A stretch of DNA of 64,000 nucleotides. Origin: Candidatus Gastranaerophilales bacterium. Lineage in GTDB: Bacteria > Cyanobacteriota > Vampirovibrionia > Gastranaerophilales > Gastranaerophilaceae. The stretch is from NCBI GenBank assembly GCA_944324855.1, contig CALUXY010000007.1, forward strand, positions 1-64,000. The letters run 5' to 3'. Positions within the stretch are counted from its first letter, which is position 1; every line of letters begins with the position of its first letter. Shown in pieces: positions 1 to 9,314 of this stretch. Under the pieces are notes generated by a model. That model was not told the origin of the DNA. It made no database searches and worked only from the letters and a program-made list of their open reading frames with translations. The translations under genes were made by a program, and so were the position numbers.

Positions 1-210
1 AATTACATTTATGCTTCAAGCGTGAATTTCGATTGAAGACAGTTGCTATCTGCTATTTTTATTTGGACACTAGTGCCAAGTCGGGGAAGGAGTAGAGTTA
101 ATTCATTTACCCCCAATTCACTCCTCACTAATCACTCCTCACAAAAAAACATTTACCCCTAATCACTTAGTCACCCAGTCACTTAATCACTTGTCAGGAA
201 GGCAGGTGGC
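1..210. other. Repeat-rich leader upstream of flagellin
   Basis: Non-coding stretch made of TCACT-type short repeats (121-194) and two ATTTACCCC(C) motifs (near 106 and 151). The 35 bases at 160-194 recur exactly at 61292-61326. No convincing -35/-10 pair stands out. A purine-rich AGGTGG just before 211 can serve as ribosome binding site. Confidence 0.6.
160..194. repeat. 35-bp dispersed repeat, copy A
   Basis: Exact match over 35 bases to 61292-61326. It is built of AATCACTT and AGTCACC-like subunits, so it is simple in composition but too long for chance. Both copies sit in intergenic DNA among further CACTCCTCACTA-type sequence. Confidence 0.8.
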
Positions 211-2001
211 ATGATGGTATTAACAATCAACACCAACCTTTCAAGTCTAATGGTCCAATTGTCGCTCAAGAAATCGACATTGGACTTGAACCGTGCACTG
301 GAGCAGATGACAACGGGATATCGAATCAATTCCGCCAAAGACGATGCCGCAGGTTATGCCGTTGCAACAAAGATGGATATAGATTTGTCGTCCTATCGTG
401 TTGCACAGAATAACGCTAATCTTGGACTTTCTCTTATTAACACAGCCGAAAGCAGTTTAGATATAGTAACCACACATTTACAGAGAATAAGAGATTTGGC
501 GGAGCAGGCGGCAAACGGGACTTATGGTCAGGATTCTATTGATGCGATACAAATGGAGATAGACCAGAGAACGGAAGAAATTACCCGTGTAATGGTATCA
601 ACTGAGTATAACGGAATAAAGTTATTCCAGGATGCCCCTGTTGATAATGACAAACGGGTTGTAAACCAGACGACTTTCCAAGCCGGTGAAACGTATTATC
701 TGACAACTTACGAAGATTTAGTAAAACTTCAGGATTTAGTAAACAGCGGTGTTGATACGACCGATGTAACCTTTGAACTGTTGAACGATATAAATATGTC
801 AGGAGTTGCGTTTCGAGGTATAGGTAATAGTAGTGCGAATTCATTCAAAGGAGATTTTAATGGGAATAACCATGTAATTTCAAATCTTACTATTAATACA
901 ACAGAAAGCAATGCAGGTTTATTTGGAGTAGTATATGGAGGAAGTATAGATTCGTTAGGTATAAAAAATTGTGATATAACCGGAGCTGCGCGTGTAGGCG
1001 GATTAGTCGGCTATGTTCAAAGAGGTGGTGGTACAACTATTACTTCTTGTTATGCAACAGGTTCTGTTGAAGGAAGTGGGCTAGATGCAGGTGGTCTTGT
1101 CGGACGGGCAGAGGAAGGAAGTAAAATTACCTCTTGTTATAGTGCCGGAACTGTTACAGGTAATCAAGAAGTCGGAGGTTTGGTTGGTGCAAGTTTTAGT
1201 TCAATCACATCCAGTTATTCATCAGCAAATGTTACTGGAAGAGCTAATTATATCGGCGGACTTGTCGGGTATAGTCTGACCGGAATTACATCATGTTATG
1301 CAACTGGAAGCGTGACCGGAAATGAGCACGTCGGTGGACTTGTTGGTCAGGCATTTAGCGGTACAATTTCTTCTTCTTACGCCACAGGAAAAGTTACCGG
1401 AAATAATTCTGTTGGCGGATTTGCTGGAAGTTCTCGAACTGGAACATTTACCTCCTGCTATTATAACCCTCAAACAACCGGACAGGCTTCAGGTCTGGGA
1501 AGCGGTAGTTCAAGCGGTATAACAGGTGCTACGACAGCAGAATTAAACGAGTTAATCGCCAATGGAACGTTATCAGAATATGATTATGACAAAACTTTTG
1601 GCAGTGGTTTACTAAGCGGACGTGATATAACTTTACAGGTCGGAATAGATTCAAGCGAAAATTCAAGGATAACCTTTAATACGGAATTGCTAATAAGTTT
1701 TAATGTAAATGTTTCAACAACGGACAATGCACGTACATCCCTTGATACAATAGATATGATTCTAGATATGGTTACAGCAAAACAGACGGAGTTCGGCGCA
1801 GTACAAAACCGCCTTGAGTCGGTTATAGATTCACTTGATGTGAGTATTGAAAATACGACTTCATCACTTTCTACAATCAAAGATGCGGATATTGCAAAGG
1901 TTTCGTCAGATTTTATCAGGGCGCAGATTTTGCAGCAGGCATCGGCTACCTTGCTTGCAACGGCTAATCAATCACCTTCAATTGCGTTGAATTTGATTTA
2001 A
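211..2001 (+). CDS. fliC: Flagellin with GLUG-repeat variable domain
   Basis: Filament subunit of the flagellum, exported by the flagellar type III apparatus. Residues 5-140 are a typical flagellin N-terminal D0/D1 helix bundle (TINTNLSSL at the start, TTGYRINSAKDDAAGYA, NNANLGLSLINTAESSL). Residues 500-596 are the matching C-terminal D1/D0 (FGAVQNRLES; DFIRAQILQQA). Between them, instead of an ordinary hypervariable region, residues 160-260 resemble the lead-in of GLUG proteins (LNDINMSG, FNGNNHVISNL), followed by five to six GLUG-type repeats (GGLVG...SCYATG...V) at about 262-420. GLUG repeats are known from surface adhesins and peptidases. Several repeats carry Cys, unusual in flagellin. 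The start could be Met1 or Met2 (214); AGGTGG precedes both. Its stop directly abuts the convergent dgt stop. Confidence 0.9.
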   Translation: MMVLTINTNLSSLMVQLSLKKSTLDLNRALEQMTTGYRINSAKDDAAGYAVATKMDIDLSSYRVAQNNANLGLSLINTAESSLDIVTTHLQRIRDLAEQAANGTYGQDSIDAIQMEIDQRTEEITRVMVSTEYNGIKLFQDAPVDNDKRVVNQTTFQAGETYYLTTYEDLVKLQDLVNSGVDTTDVTFELLNDINMSGVAFRGIGNSSANSFKGDFNGNNHVISNLTINTTESNAGLFGVVYGGSIDSLGIKNCDITGAARVGGLVGYVQRGGGTTITSCYATGSVEGSGLDAGGLVGRAEEGSKITSCYSAGTVTGNQEVGGLVGASFSSITSSYSSANVTGRANYIGGLVGYSLTGITSCYATGSVTGNEHVGGLVGQAFSGTISSSYATGKVTGNNSVGGFAGSSRTGTFTSCYYNPQTTGQASGLGSGSSSGITGATTAELNELIANGTLSEYDYDKTFGSGLLSGRDITLQVGIDSSENSRITFNTELLISFNVNVSTTDNARTSLDTIDMILDMVTAKQTEFGAVQNRLESVIDSLDVSIENTTSSLSTIKDADIAKVSSDFIRAQILQQASATLLATANQSPSIALNLI

Positions 2002-3033
2002 TTATTTATCAATTTCATACAAAATCTTTAAAAATGTTTCGTCACTTGTGCCTGAAATTAATGGTTTTGGGATAAATTTTTCTTTATACTTTTCTATTGC
2101 ATACTGGTCTGTCATTCCGGAAATATAATCTGTTACGAGACGTTGTATTTTATCATCGTCATCACAGTGCTGCTGTAAAATTTCCGTATAATATTCAAAT
2201 AAAGTTTTTATTATATGCCTTGCTTTACCTTCTTCTGTTTTAGCCGGTGAATCAATATAGATATTATCGAACATCCATTTCCTTAGCTTTGTTGTCATTT
2301 CCCAGCATTCATCTTCCATTGATACAACAGGTTTGCCGATAGAATTATCAATTACCGCAGAAATCATTTTGCTTAACCTTACAGATGGTATGGATGTAAA
2401 ATAATCTTTGCACTCATCCGGCAAATCACTTTCCGAAATGATTCCTGCACGGATTGAGTCTTCTATATCGTGGTTAATATAAGCAATTTTATCTGCATAT
2501 TGTACAATTTGTGCTTCAGGTGTTTTAGGTTTAAAACCCCAGGTATGTGTAAGAATTCCATCAATAGTTTCCTGACAAAGATTCATATCTTCCAGTACTT
2601 CTACAACCCTCACACTCTGTATATTATGGTGAAAACCGCCTTTTACAAGTTCGTTCAATACACCTTCTCCGCAATGTCCGAAAGGTGTATGCCCCAAATC
2701 GTGTCCCAAAGAAATAGCTTCAACCAAGTCCTCATTTAAATCTAATGCTCTTGCAATTGTTCGTGCAATCTGTGAAACTTCTAATGTATGCGTTAAACGT
2801 GTTCTGAAATGATCGTCAAACGGAGCCAAAAATACTTGAGTTTTGTGTTTTAGGCGTCTGAAAGATTTTGAATGCAGAATTCTGTCTCTATCTCTTTGAA
2901 AATCTGTTCTGAGTTCGGATTCTTTTTCCGGTCTTTTCCGTCCTTTAGAAAACCGGCTTTTTGTTGCATATTCACTCAGGGTATCAATTTCTCTTTGTTC
3001 TAGTTTATATTTTATAGTATTTATCGTATTCAT
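2002..3033 (-). CDS. dgt: Deoxyguanosinetriphosphate triphosphohydrolase-like protein
   Basis: HD-superfamily dNTP triphosphohydrolase (dNTP to deoxynucleoside plus tripolyphosphate), cytoplasmic, implicated in dNTP pool control. The sequence shows the family N-terminus (SKSFRRLKHKTQVF at about 55-68), a metal-binding His in RLTHTLEVSQ (about 82), the HD pair in LGHDLGHTPFGH (His111-Asp112) and the later Asp of YADKIAYINHDIED. Length of 343 aa fits the shorter bacterial dGTPase-like proteins. It runs convergently with flagellin with no base between the two stop codons, and divergently from rpsA. Confidence 0.93.
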   Translation of the reverse strand: MNTINTIKYKLEQREIDTLSEYATKSRFSKGRKRPEKESELRTDFQRDRDRILHSKSFRRLKHKTQVFLAPFDDHFRTRLTHTLEVSQIARTIARALDLNEDLVEAISLGHDLGHTPFGHCGEGVLNELVKGGFHHNIQSVRVVEVLEDMNLCQETIDGILTHTWGFKPKTPEAQIVQYADKIAYINHDIEDSIRAGIISESDLPDECKDYFTSIPSVRLSKMISAVIDNSIGKPVVSMEDECWEMTTKLRKWMFDNIYIDSPAKTEEGKARHIIKTLFEYYTEILQQHCDDDDKIQRLVTDYISGMTDQYAIEKYKEKFIPKPLISGTSDETFLKILYEIDK

Positions 3034-3120
3034 ATAATTTTATTATACACAAAACATAATTATTTCAATAGTTTCAGCCATTCAAATTCCTCTTAAATAG
3101 TGAATTTAAATGATAAACAC

Positions 3121-3149
3121 TAGTCAAATTTTAAAAAACATGCTATAAT
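3121..3149 (+). promoter_or_regulatory. Promoter of rpsA
   Basis: A perfect TATAAT at 3144-3149 lies 17 bases after TAGTCA (3121-3126, four of six matches to TTGACA). The start codon at 3184 follows after a short leader with AAGGGC as ribosome binding site. Confidence 0.6.
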
Positions 3150-3183
3150 TAAGATATCTGTATTATATAATAAGGGCATAAAT

Positions 3184-4254
3184 ATGAGCAAAACATACTC
3201 TGATAAGGATTTCGAGTCTCTATTAGACAATTATGATTACAAATTTAAAAAAGGTGATTTAGTAAAAGGAGTCGTATTAGGCTACGAGTCAGATTCTGCA
3301 CTTGTAGATATAGGTGCAAAATCGGTTGCGATAGTTCCTCCTAAAGAGGCTTCTGTTGATTACGAGGCTAAAATTCAAGATGTACTTGAAAAAAACAAAG
3401 AGTATGAATTTTTGATTATATCTGATGTTGATGAAAATGGTCAGTTCTGGCTTTCCAGAAAGAAAGTTGATTTAGTTTATTCTTGGAAAGAACTTGAAAA
3501 ATTGAAAGAAGCCGATGAAATTATCAATGGAAAAATTGTTCAAATTGTTAAGGGCGGCTTGCTTGTTGATATTGTCGGCATTAGAGGTTTTGTTCCTTCA
3601 AGTCAAATTCAGGAAAAAGAAACAAGATATGCTGTCGGAGACAAAATTGAACTTAAGATTTTGACATTAGAAGAAGATCAAAATAATTTGGTTTTATCTA
3701 ATAAAAAAGTTTACAGTGACTCAATAGAATCTGCTAAAAAAGTTGTATTCAGTCAGGTTGAAGTCGGACAAATCGTAAAAGGTAAGGTTGTTAGAATTGC
3801 ATCCTTTGGTGCGTTTGTTGATATCGGCGGAGTAGATTGTTTGCTTCCGTTATCACAAATTTCCTGGAAATGGGTTGAACATCCGACCGATTTGTTAACA
3901 ATCGGCGAAACAATAGAAGTCGCAATATATGATATTGATAAAGAAAAACAAAGAATTACTTTAAGCTTGAAAAATGTAACAGATGACCCTTGGGTTGGTG
4001 TTGCTAATGAATTAAAAGAAGGCGACATCAGAGAGGGTGTTGTGACACGGTTAAAGAATTTTGGTGCATTTGTTGAAGTTTATCCGGGGGTTGAAGCACT
4101 ATTGCCTCATAATGAAGTAGTTGAGTATCAGAATGCAAATAATACTATTCTTGAGGTTGGTGCTAAAATTAATGTTGTAATAATTAAATTTAATCCTGAA
4201 GATAAGCGGATTTCTCTCGGGATTTCGGCACAAGAGACTCAAGCTGCCGAATAG
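3184..4254 (+). CDS. rpsA: 30S ribosomal protein S1
   Basis: mRNA-binding ribosomal protein. Four S1 (OB-fold) domains are visible, at about residues 20-90, 108-175, 193-262 and 280-350; the last two carry the FGAFVDIGG/FGAFVEV core typical of strong RNA-binding S1 repeats. At 356 aa it is the short cyanobacterial/chloroplast-like form and not the six-domain E. coli type. Its last 65 bases overlap the 3' end of the convergent maf gene. Start chosen at ATG with AAGGGC upstream. Confidence 0.95.
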   Translation: MSKTYSDKDFESLLDNYDYKFKKGDLVKGVVLGYESDSALVDIGAKSVAIVPPKEASVDYEAKIQDVLEKNKEYEFLIISDVDENGQFWLSRKKVDLVYSWKELEKLKEADEIINGKIVQIVKGGLLVDIVGIRGFVPSSQIQEKETRYAVGDKIELKILTLEEDQNNLVLSNKKVYSDSIESAKKVVFSQVEVGQIVKGKVVRIASFGAFVDIGGVDCLLPLSQISWKWVEHPTDLLTIGETIEVAIYDIDKEKQRITLSLKNVTDDPWVGVANELKEGDIREGVVTRLKNFGAFVEVYPGVEALLPHNEVVEYQNANNTILEVGAKINVVIIKFNPEDKRISLGISAQETQAAE

Positions 4255-4801
4255 CTGTAAGAACAGATTCTGAAGATAAGCCTACAACATTTTCTATATC
4301 TCCATGAATTTGTTTGACAAATCCGTCCGGCAATTCTTGTATTCCGTACGCTCCGGCTTTATCAAACGGCTTGTAATCGTTTATATAATCTGTTATCATT
4401 TCGTCTGTTAAATAGTTGAATTCTACCTTTGTTGTTGTTGATTTTAGTATATATTTTTTAGTTTCAAAGTCCAGCACACAAAGGCTTGTAACTACTTGGT
4501 GCTCTTTACCGCCGAGAGATTTTAGAATATTGAATGCATCGTCAAAATTAACCGGTTTAGTTAATATTTTATTATTAGATATTACTACAGTATCCGCACT
4601 TAGAATAAAAGAGGGTTCTGTAACATTGCATAATGCCCCGAAGGCTTTATTTTTGGCAAGTGTTTCAATTTTTTCGTATGAAAAATTTTTGTTGTCCAGT
4701 TCCTCGTTATAGGCGGAATTAATAATAGAAAATTGAAGTCCTGCTTGTTCTAATATTGATTTTCGTCTTGGTGATTTTGATGCTAAAAATAATTTCTTCA
4801 T
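4190..4801 (-). CDS. maf: Maf-like nucleotide pyrophosphatase
   Basis: Maf/HAM1-fold nucleoside triphosphate pyrophosphatase that hydrolyses non-canonical or pyrimidine NTPs to NMP; sometimes called septum formation inhibitor. Diagnostic features are the N-terminal LASKSPRRKSIL (residues 6-17) and LSADTVV with the catalytic Asp at 70, plus FDKAGAYGIQ later. 203 aa is a normal length. The C-terminal coding end overlaps rpsA by 65 bp on the opposite strand. It lies 55 bp downstream of ompH on the same strand. Confidence 0.94.
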   Translation of the reverse strand: MKKLFLASKSPRRKSILEQAGLQFSIINSAYNEELDNKNFSYEKIETLAKNKAFGALCNVTEPSFILSADTVVISNNKILTKPVNFDDAFNILKSLGGKEHQVVTSLCVLDFETKKYILKSTTTKVEFNYLTDEMITDYINDYKPFDKAGAYGIQELPDGFVKQIHGDIENVVGLSSESVLTAIRQLESLVPKSREKSAYLQD

Positions 4802-4811
4802 AATAAGATTT

Positions 4812-4840
4812 TATCATAGGATTTTGAACTGTCTATGATA
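4812..4840 (-). terminator. Possible hairpin between ompH and maf
   Basis: TATCATAG at 4812-4819 pairs with CTATGATA at 4833-4840 and is followed on the minus strand by an A/T-rich tract. It could be a weak terminator or processing hairpin after ompH. Confidence 0.4.
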
Positions 4841-4856
4841 ATATGATATTATAAAA

Positions 4857-5300
4857 TTATTTCTTATTAACCATAGCAGATATTTCGTTTGTAATATCTT
4901 TACCGCCGTATAATGTTACACTTTTTGCAAATACAAAATCGTATCCGTTATTTTTTGCCTTTGTTTCAATATCTGTTTTTATTTTACGTTCGATTTCTGC
5001 TAATTTACCCGCATACATTTTGTCGATTTCTGATTTTTTAGTATTGAATTGGTTTGTATATTTGTCCTGTATTTCAACAATTTTTTTTGCATCAGTTTCT
5101 TTTGCTATTTCTGCTTGTGCTTTTGATATTATTTGATTAAGTTCATTTACTTTAGCTGAATGTTCTTTTTTTAATGCCTTAACTTGTGTTGATGAATCTA
5201 CAACTTTTTGTAAATCTACAACAGCAATATTACAAGTTTCTGCAAAACTGACTTGTGAAAATAATAAAATACAACATGCCGAAATAATTATTTTTTTCAT
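4857..5300 (-). CDS. OmpH/Skp-family periplasmic chaperone
   Basis: Periplasmic chaperone for outer-membrane proteins. Residues 1-20 form a Sec signal peptide (MKKIIISACCILLFSQVSFA, cleaved before Glu21). The mature part starts with a beta strand (NIAVVDLQKVVDSS) and then forms the long charged coiled-coil tentacle (about 45-120) rich in Lys, Glu and Ala, ending in a second strand region, as in Skp. 147 aa fits the family. It is divergent from the outer-membrane transporter at 5493, a sensible client. Confidence 0.85.
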   Translation of the reverse strand: MKKIIISACCILLFSQVSFAETCNIAVVDLQKVVDSSTQVKALKKEHSAKVNELNQIISKAQAEIAKETDAKKIVEIQDKYTNQFNTKKSEIDKMYAGKLAEIERKIKTDIETKAKNNGYDFVFAKSVTLYGGKDITNEISAMVNKK

Positions 5301-5492
5301 GATACCCTCTCCTTATCTTTATATATTTATAATAAAACCTATTTTTTTTTATAAAATGGTAATTCGGCTATTAATTAGAATAATATTTTATGTTGCAGTT
5401 TATTAAAATACATTCATTGGGTGTTGTACAATAAAATTTGTTTGTAATATAATTTTTTTACGTAATATTTATTTTCTGGAGATTAAATTATA

Positions 5493-7286
5493 ATGAAAAA
5501 GATTTATAACTTATTATTGATTTTGGGCTGTGTATTGCTGTCTGCATCTACAGTATTTGCTGTTCCTGCTGCAATGGATTTTACTCCTTCTGCTGCCGGT
5601 ATCATGCAAAATACATCAGGTGTTTATAACCAGATGCAAATTAACCAGATGAAGGATTACAGAATTGAAAAGAATTTGATATCACCTGTTGAAACATTGA
5701 CTCCACCTAAAGACGATGAAGAAAAGTTTGAAGTTGATGTTCAAAAAGATTTAGTAAAGGACGGTGTTATATACAACCCAAAGTTCATGGTCAGAAAGAT
5801 TAATTTTGAAGGTAATACCAAAATTAAATCTAAGGTTTTAAACTCTTTAGCGGATGATATTATAGACCATGAAATTTATTTCGAAGATTTATTGACATTT
5901 GCATTACGTGTCAGCAGATATTACCAATCAAAAGGGTATTTGACAAGTTATGCTTATGTTCCTGCTCAACAAATCGTAGATGGTACTGTTACTATCTCGA
6001 TTGTTGAAAGTACAATCGAAGAAGTTGATATTTCAGGTAACAAATGGGCAAGAACCTGGTACTTAAAAAATGTAATTATGGGCAGAGATGGTTTAAGAGA
6101 AGGTACTGTATTTAACGCAAAAGCTCTGCAAGGTTCTTTAAGAGAATTAAACGAAGAAAAATATATCAAAGCTCAATCAACAATTTCTAAAAACGGTGAT
6201 AATACAAAAGTTGAATTGAACGTAAGAGATAGATTCCCGTTAAGATTTAATTTCGGATGGGATGATTACGGCAGAACATACACAGGTGTTCAAAGAGCAT
6301 CATTCCTATTAGGTTTGGATAACTTAACAGGTTTTGGTGACAAGATATACGGCGGAACAGTTCTTTCAACAGGTTCTACAGGTGTATTGGCAGGTTATTC
6401 AATTCCTGTTAGCCCATATGGAACAAGAGTTTCATTCGATTATTCCAACTCAAATATCTGTTTAGGCGGACCTTATAAATACTTGAATGTTCGCGGTCAA
6501 TCTCAAAGTATGGGAGTTAGAGTTACTCATCCTTTAATTAAGAACGCTAAAACTGATTTAGTTGTTTATACAGGTATTGATTTTGTCGATGCTGATACAT
6601 ATTCAAAAAGATTAAATTACACACTTTCTGATTATAAACTATTTGTTGTCAGATCAGGTTTACGTGGTATTAGAGATGATAAATATGGTCGTTGGTTAGG
6701 TACTTTGGGTGTTGACGTAGGTCTTCCTGGAGGAACAAAAGACAATTATATGAATGCACCTCAAGGTACTTTCGTAAAAATCGTTGCCGGTGCAACCCGT
6801 GTTCAAAGATTATGGGGCAGAGTTATCGGTTTAGTTCGTATCAATGGTCAATACTCACCAAACAGACTATATGCTGTTGAACAAATGCAAATAGGTGGTC
6901 CATACACATTAAGAGGTTATCAACCTGCTGAATTGATTGGTGACTACGGTGTTACAGGTACTGTTGAAATTAGAACTCCTATTCCTGGTTTAAAGAAAAT
7001 TTTACCTAACAAGTTGAAATTTATTGATGATAAAGTAAGACTTGCTGCATTCTATGATTTTGGCTGGGTAAAAGAAAATGATAACGTTTATAATTATCCG
7101 CAAAACTTCTTGCACAGTGTCGGCTTTGGTTCTTATATCAACATAACTGACTGGTTAGCATTACAATTCGGTGTAGGTTTCCCAATCGGACACAAATACT
7201 ATGATGAAAGCAGCGGCAGATTCTACTTCGGTTTAAACTCTGAATTTGATAGTTTGATACCGTTTAGAAAAACCGAAAAATTATAA
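5493..7286 (+). CDS. ShlB/FhaC/HecB-type outer-membrane transporter (Omp85, POTRA)
   Basis: Outer-membrane beta-barrel of the Omp85/two-partner-secretion class. Residues 1-23 are a signal peptide (ends STVFAVPA). A proline-containing linker region is followed by POTRA domains: about 100-175 (FMVRKINFEGNTKIKSKVL ... YYQSKGYLTSYAYVPAQQI, the ShlB-type POTRA pattern) and about 176-245 (VEEVDISGNKW-like strand ... DRFPLRFNFGWDD). The remaining roughly 350 residues are barrel strands including QMQIGGPYTLRGYQP (the conserved LRGY loop-6 motif) and end near FRKTEKL. No secreted TpsA partner is visible in this window, so it may instead assemble other outer-membrane or surface proteins. Codon use is biased, suggesting good expression. 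Confidence 0.85.
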   Translation: MKKIYNLLLILGCVLLSASTVFAVPAAMDFTPSAAGIMQNTSGVYNQMQINQMKDYRIEKNLISPVETLTPPKDDEEKFEVDVQKDLVKDGVIYNPKFMVRKINFEGNTKIKSKVLNSLADDIIDHEIYFEDLLTFALRVSRYYQSKGYLTSYAYVPAQQIVDGTVTISIVESTIEEVDISGNKWARTWYLKNVIMGRDGLREGTVFNAKALQGSLRELNEEKYIKAQSTISKNGDNTKVELNVRDRFPLRFNFGWDDYGRTYTGVQRASFLLGLDNLTGFGDKIYGGTVLSTGSTGVLAGYSIPVSPYGTRVSFDYSNSNICLGGPYKYLNVRGQSQSMGVRVTHPLIKNAKTDLVVYTGIDFVDADTYSKRLNYTLSDYKLFVVRSGLRGIRDDKYGRWLGTLGVDVGLPGGTKDNYMNAPQGTFVKIVAGATRVQRLWGRVIGLVRINGQYSPNRLYAVEQMQIGGPYTLRGYQPAELIGDYGVTGTVEIRTPIPGLKKILPNKLKFIDDKVRLAAFYDFGWVKENDNVYNYPQNFLHSVGFGSYINITDWLALQFGVGFPIGHKYYDESSGRFYFGLNSEFDSLIPFRKTEKL

Positions 7287-7294
7287 TTTAATTT

Positions 7295-7321
7295 AAAAGG
7301 AGTCTTAAAAAGGCTCCTTTT
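7295..7321 (+). terminator. Rho-independent terminator after the Omp85 gene
   Basis: AAAAGGAGTC and GGCTCCTTTT form a 10-bp stem followed by a run of T. Confidence 0.85.
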
Positions 7322-7422
7322 TTAATGTTACAATTCCTTAACAATATGATTTAAAAAAGTCAATTTCCGATTCCTAATTTTCTTTATATATACATAGGGG
7401 ATATTTAAGGGGATTAAGTAAG

Positions 7423-7656
7423 ATGGCAATTGGGGCAAAAGATTATATTGACAAATTATTAGTTGAAAAGTATTCAGATAAGCAAGTTGACAAACACGAA
7501 GTAGAACAATCTGCAATATCTGCTGATGATGTAATGAGAATAATGAATTACGTATCTACTAATACAATGACACAAATGAAACTTTCAAGAAGACTATCGA
7601 TTGCGTGCTATGCAGTTAATGCAATGTCTGCAAATTACAGCCGCCGCTCACGTTAA
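7423..7656 (+). CDS. Small hypothetical protein, 77 aa
   Basis: I do not recognise a family. Hydrophilic, predicted helical protein (AIGAKDYIDKLLVEKYSDK..., then VMRIMNYVSTNTMTQMKL) with a basic C-terminus (NYSRRSR). No signal peptide or obvious metal ligands. A purine-rich AAGGGGA lies some 10 bases upstream. It sits between the Omp85 terminator and the end of the convergent flagellar motor operon, so its role is not suggested by context. Confidence 0.6.
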   Translation: MAIGAKDYIDKLLVEKYSDKQVDKHEVEQSAISADDVMRIMNYVSTNTMTQMKLSRRLSIACYAVNAMSANYSRRSR

Positions 7657-7665
7657 TTTTTGATG

Positions 7666-8289
7666 TTATTTTTTATCAGATGATGTTGTTTCATGAACGG
7701 TTTTCAGGCGTTCTTCCGGAGCTGCGATACTTGTAATTCTAAGTCCAAAGTTATCTTCAATTACAACAACTTCGCCAAATGCAACCAGTTTTCCGTTTGC
7801 AAATAATTCAACAGGTTCTCCTGCAAGTTTGTCTAAACTTATGATAGAACCTCTGGTTAGTTCTAGAACTTTTTTGAACGGTAACTCGGTTCGTCCTAAT
7901 TCTACAGACATTTGAAGATTCACGTTCATTAATAAATCAAGGTTTTTATTTTCTTTGCCATGAACATTTTCTTCTTCATCAAATGATGCAAACTGTACCG
8001 GTTGTACTGTTACCGGTGTTTCGTCATTAGTTTCATTATCTTTTGGAGTACTTGTAAATTGTGGTTGTGTATTTGTTGATGCAGTTTCAGGTATAGATTC
8101 TGATTCCAATTTTTGTTCAGAAGAAGATGGTATATTGATACCAATCTCATTTAAATTGAGATTACTTAAAATATCATTGTTGTCAATGATGTTACCGTTA
8201 TCAGATGTATTATCATTTGGAATGCTTGAATCCAGACTCTCATTTAAGTCTTGATTATTTTGTTCATCCGGTTGTTGATCTTCAAACAT
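7666..8289 (-). CDS. fliN: Flagellar motor switch protein FliN
   Basis: C-ring component of the flagellar switch. The C-terminal ~75 residues are a classic SpoA/FliN domain ([21 protein letters not shown], then [20 protein letters not shown] and [14 protein letters not shown]). The first ~125 residues are a low-complexity Asn/Asp/Ser/Thr-rich extension not found in E. coli FliN, so the protein is longer (207 aa) than usual. ATG at 8289 is preferred over an in-frame TTG at 8292 because GAGGGGG lies 8 bases upstream. Last gene of the motA-motB-fliL-fliM-fliN operon. Confidence 0.93.
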   Translation of the reverse strand: MFEDQQPDEQNNQDLNESLDSSIPNDNTSDNGNIIDNNDILSNLNLNEIGINIPSSSEQKLESESIPETASTNTQPQFTSTPKDNETNDETPVTVQPVQFASFDEEENVHGKENKNLDLLMNVNLQMSVELGRTELPFKKVLELTRGSIISLDKLAGEPVELFANGKLVAFGEVVVIEDNFGLRITSIAAPEERLKTVHETTSSDKK

Positions 8290-8301
8290 CAAAATCCCCC
8301 T

Positions 8302-9297
8302 CTATTCATAATTTCTCATCAACTCATACATTTCATCATAAATATCTGTTATTTTAACACAAAGATTGTTTTTTAGGATACCCGGTCTTGCGAAAAATTT
8401 CTTTACCCCGTTAATTTTAACTATTAAATCTTTATCAACGGTTTCATCCAGTTGTAAAATATCACCGACTGACAGTTTCAAAAAGTCTTCAAGAGTAATA
8501 TTGCAAGAACCGAATAATGCTCTTATTTCCATCATTGAAGGATTCAACTTATGAATCATTCTTTGTCGTTCTTCACTGGTTGCAACAATACCTTTTGTTT
8601 GGAAAATATGCTGCGAAGTTAGATGCGGAATAACTGTTTCCAATACAGGGTATGGGAAACATAAGCTTGCAAGCCCGAATGTTTTTTCAGAAACCTGTAT
8701 TTCAAAAGTTAATAAAGCAACGATTTCTCCGGGAGCTGCAACCTGTATTGATTGGAACCCGTTTTCCAAACCGATTATTGAATATTCTACAGGAACAATA
8801 CTTGTCCAGGAATCATTCAGTGTTTTAATAACAATATCAATAATTTTTTTTGTTAAAGATGTTTCAACATCAGTTAACTCTTTATAATGTTGTTGTGCAT
8901 CACCTTTTCCGCCCAGCATTCTATCTACTATACAGGACAAAACTTCATACGTTATGCCAAATAGTATTTGTCCCGGAAGCGGGTTAAATTCAAATATCCC
9001 GACACTCATGCTTGGTGGCATGGAGTTTACAAATTCATCGTAGGTTAATTGGTCCACTGAGACAATATCAATGTTTACCTTCATACGAAGATAACCTGTT
9101 AAAATCATTGATATTTGTTTAGAGAATTCTCTATGAACATCTTGCAGGGCTCTTAATGTATCTTTGGAAAACTTATCCGGACGTCTGAAATTGTAGAGTT
9201 TATAACCTTTTCTAAATTCATTAACATCAATGCCTTCTGAAAAAATAGAGGCATCGTTTTTGTCTATATTTGAATCTTGATATAATTTGTCTTCCAT
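8302..9297 (-). CDS. fliM: Flagellar motor switch protein FliM
   Basis: C-ring protein linking the stator torque and CheY to the rotor. The middle domain is clear (FNPLPGQILFGITYEVL, then the VDRMLGGKG motif), and the C-terminus is a SpoA domain (LEDFLKLSVGDILQLDETVDKD ... INGVKKFFARPG). 331 aa is normal. The N-terminal CheY-binding peptide, usually EIDALL-like, is only loosely represented by SEGIDVNEF, so CheY docking may differ. AAAGGA precedes the ATG; the gene is 12 bp from fliN. Confidence 0.95.
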   Translation of the reverse strand: MEDKLYQDSNIDKNDASIFSEGIDVNEFRKGYKLYNFRRPDKFSKDTLRALQDVHREFSKQISMILTGYLRMKVNIDIVSVDQLTYDEFVNSMPPSMSVGIFEFNPLPGQILFGITYEVLSCIVDRMLGGKGDAQQHYKELTDVETSLTKKIIDIVIKTLNDSWTSIVPVEYSIIGLENGFQSIQVAAPGEIVALLTFEIQVSEKTFGLASLCFPYPVLETVIPHLTSQHIFQTKGIVATSEERQRMIHKLNPSMMEIRALFGSCNITLEDFLKLSVGDILQLDETVDKDLIVKINGVKKFFARPGILKNNLCVKITDIYDEMYELMRNYE

Positions 9298-9314
9298 ATC
9301 CTTTGTATGTCCAG

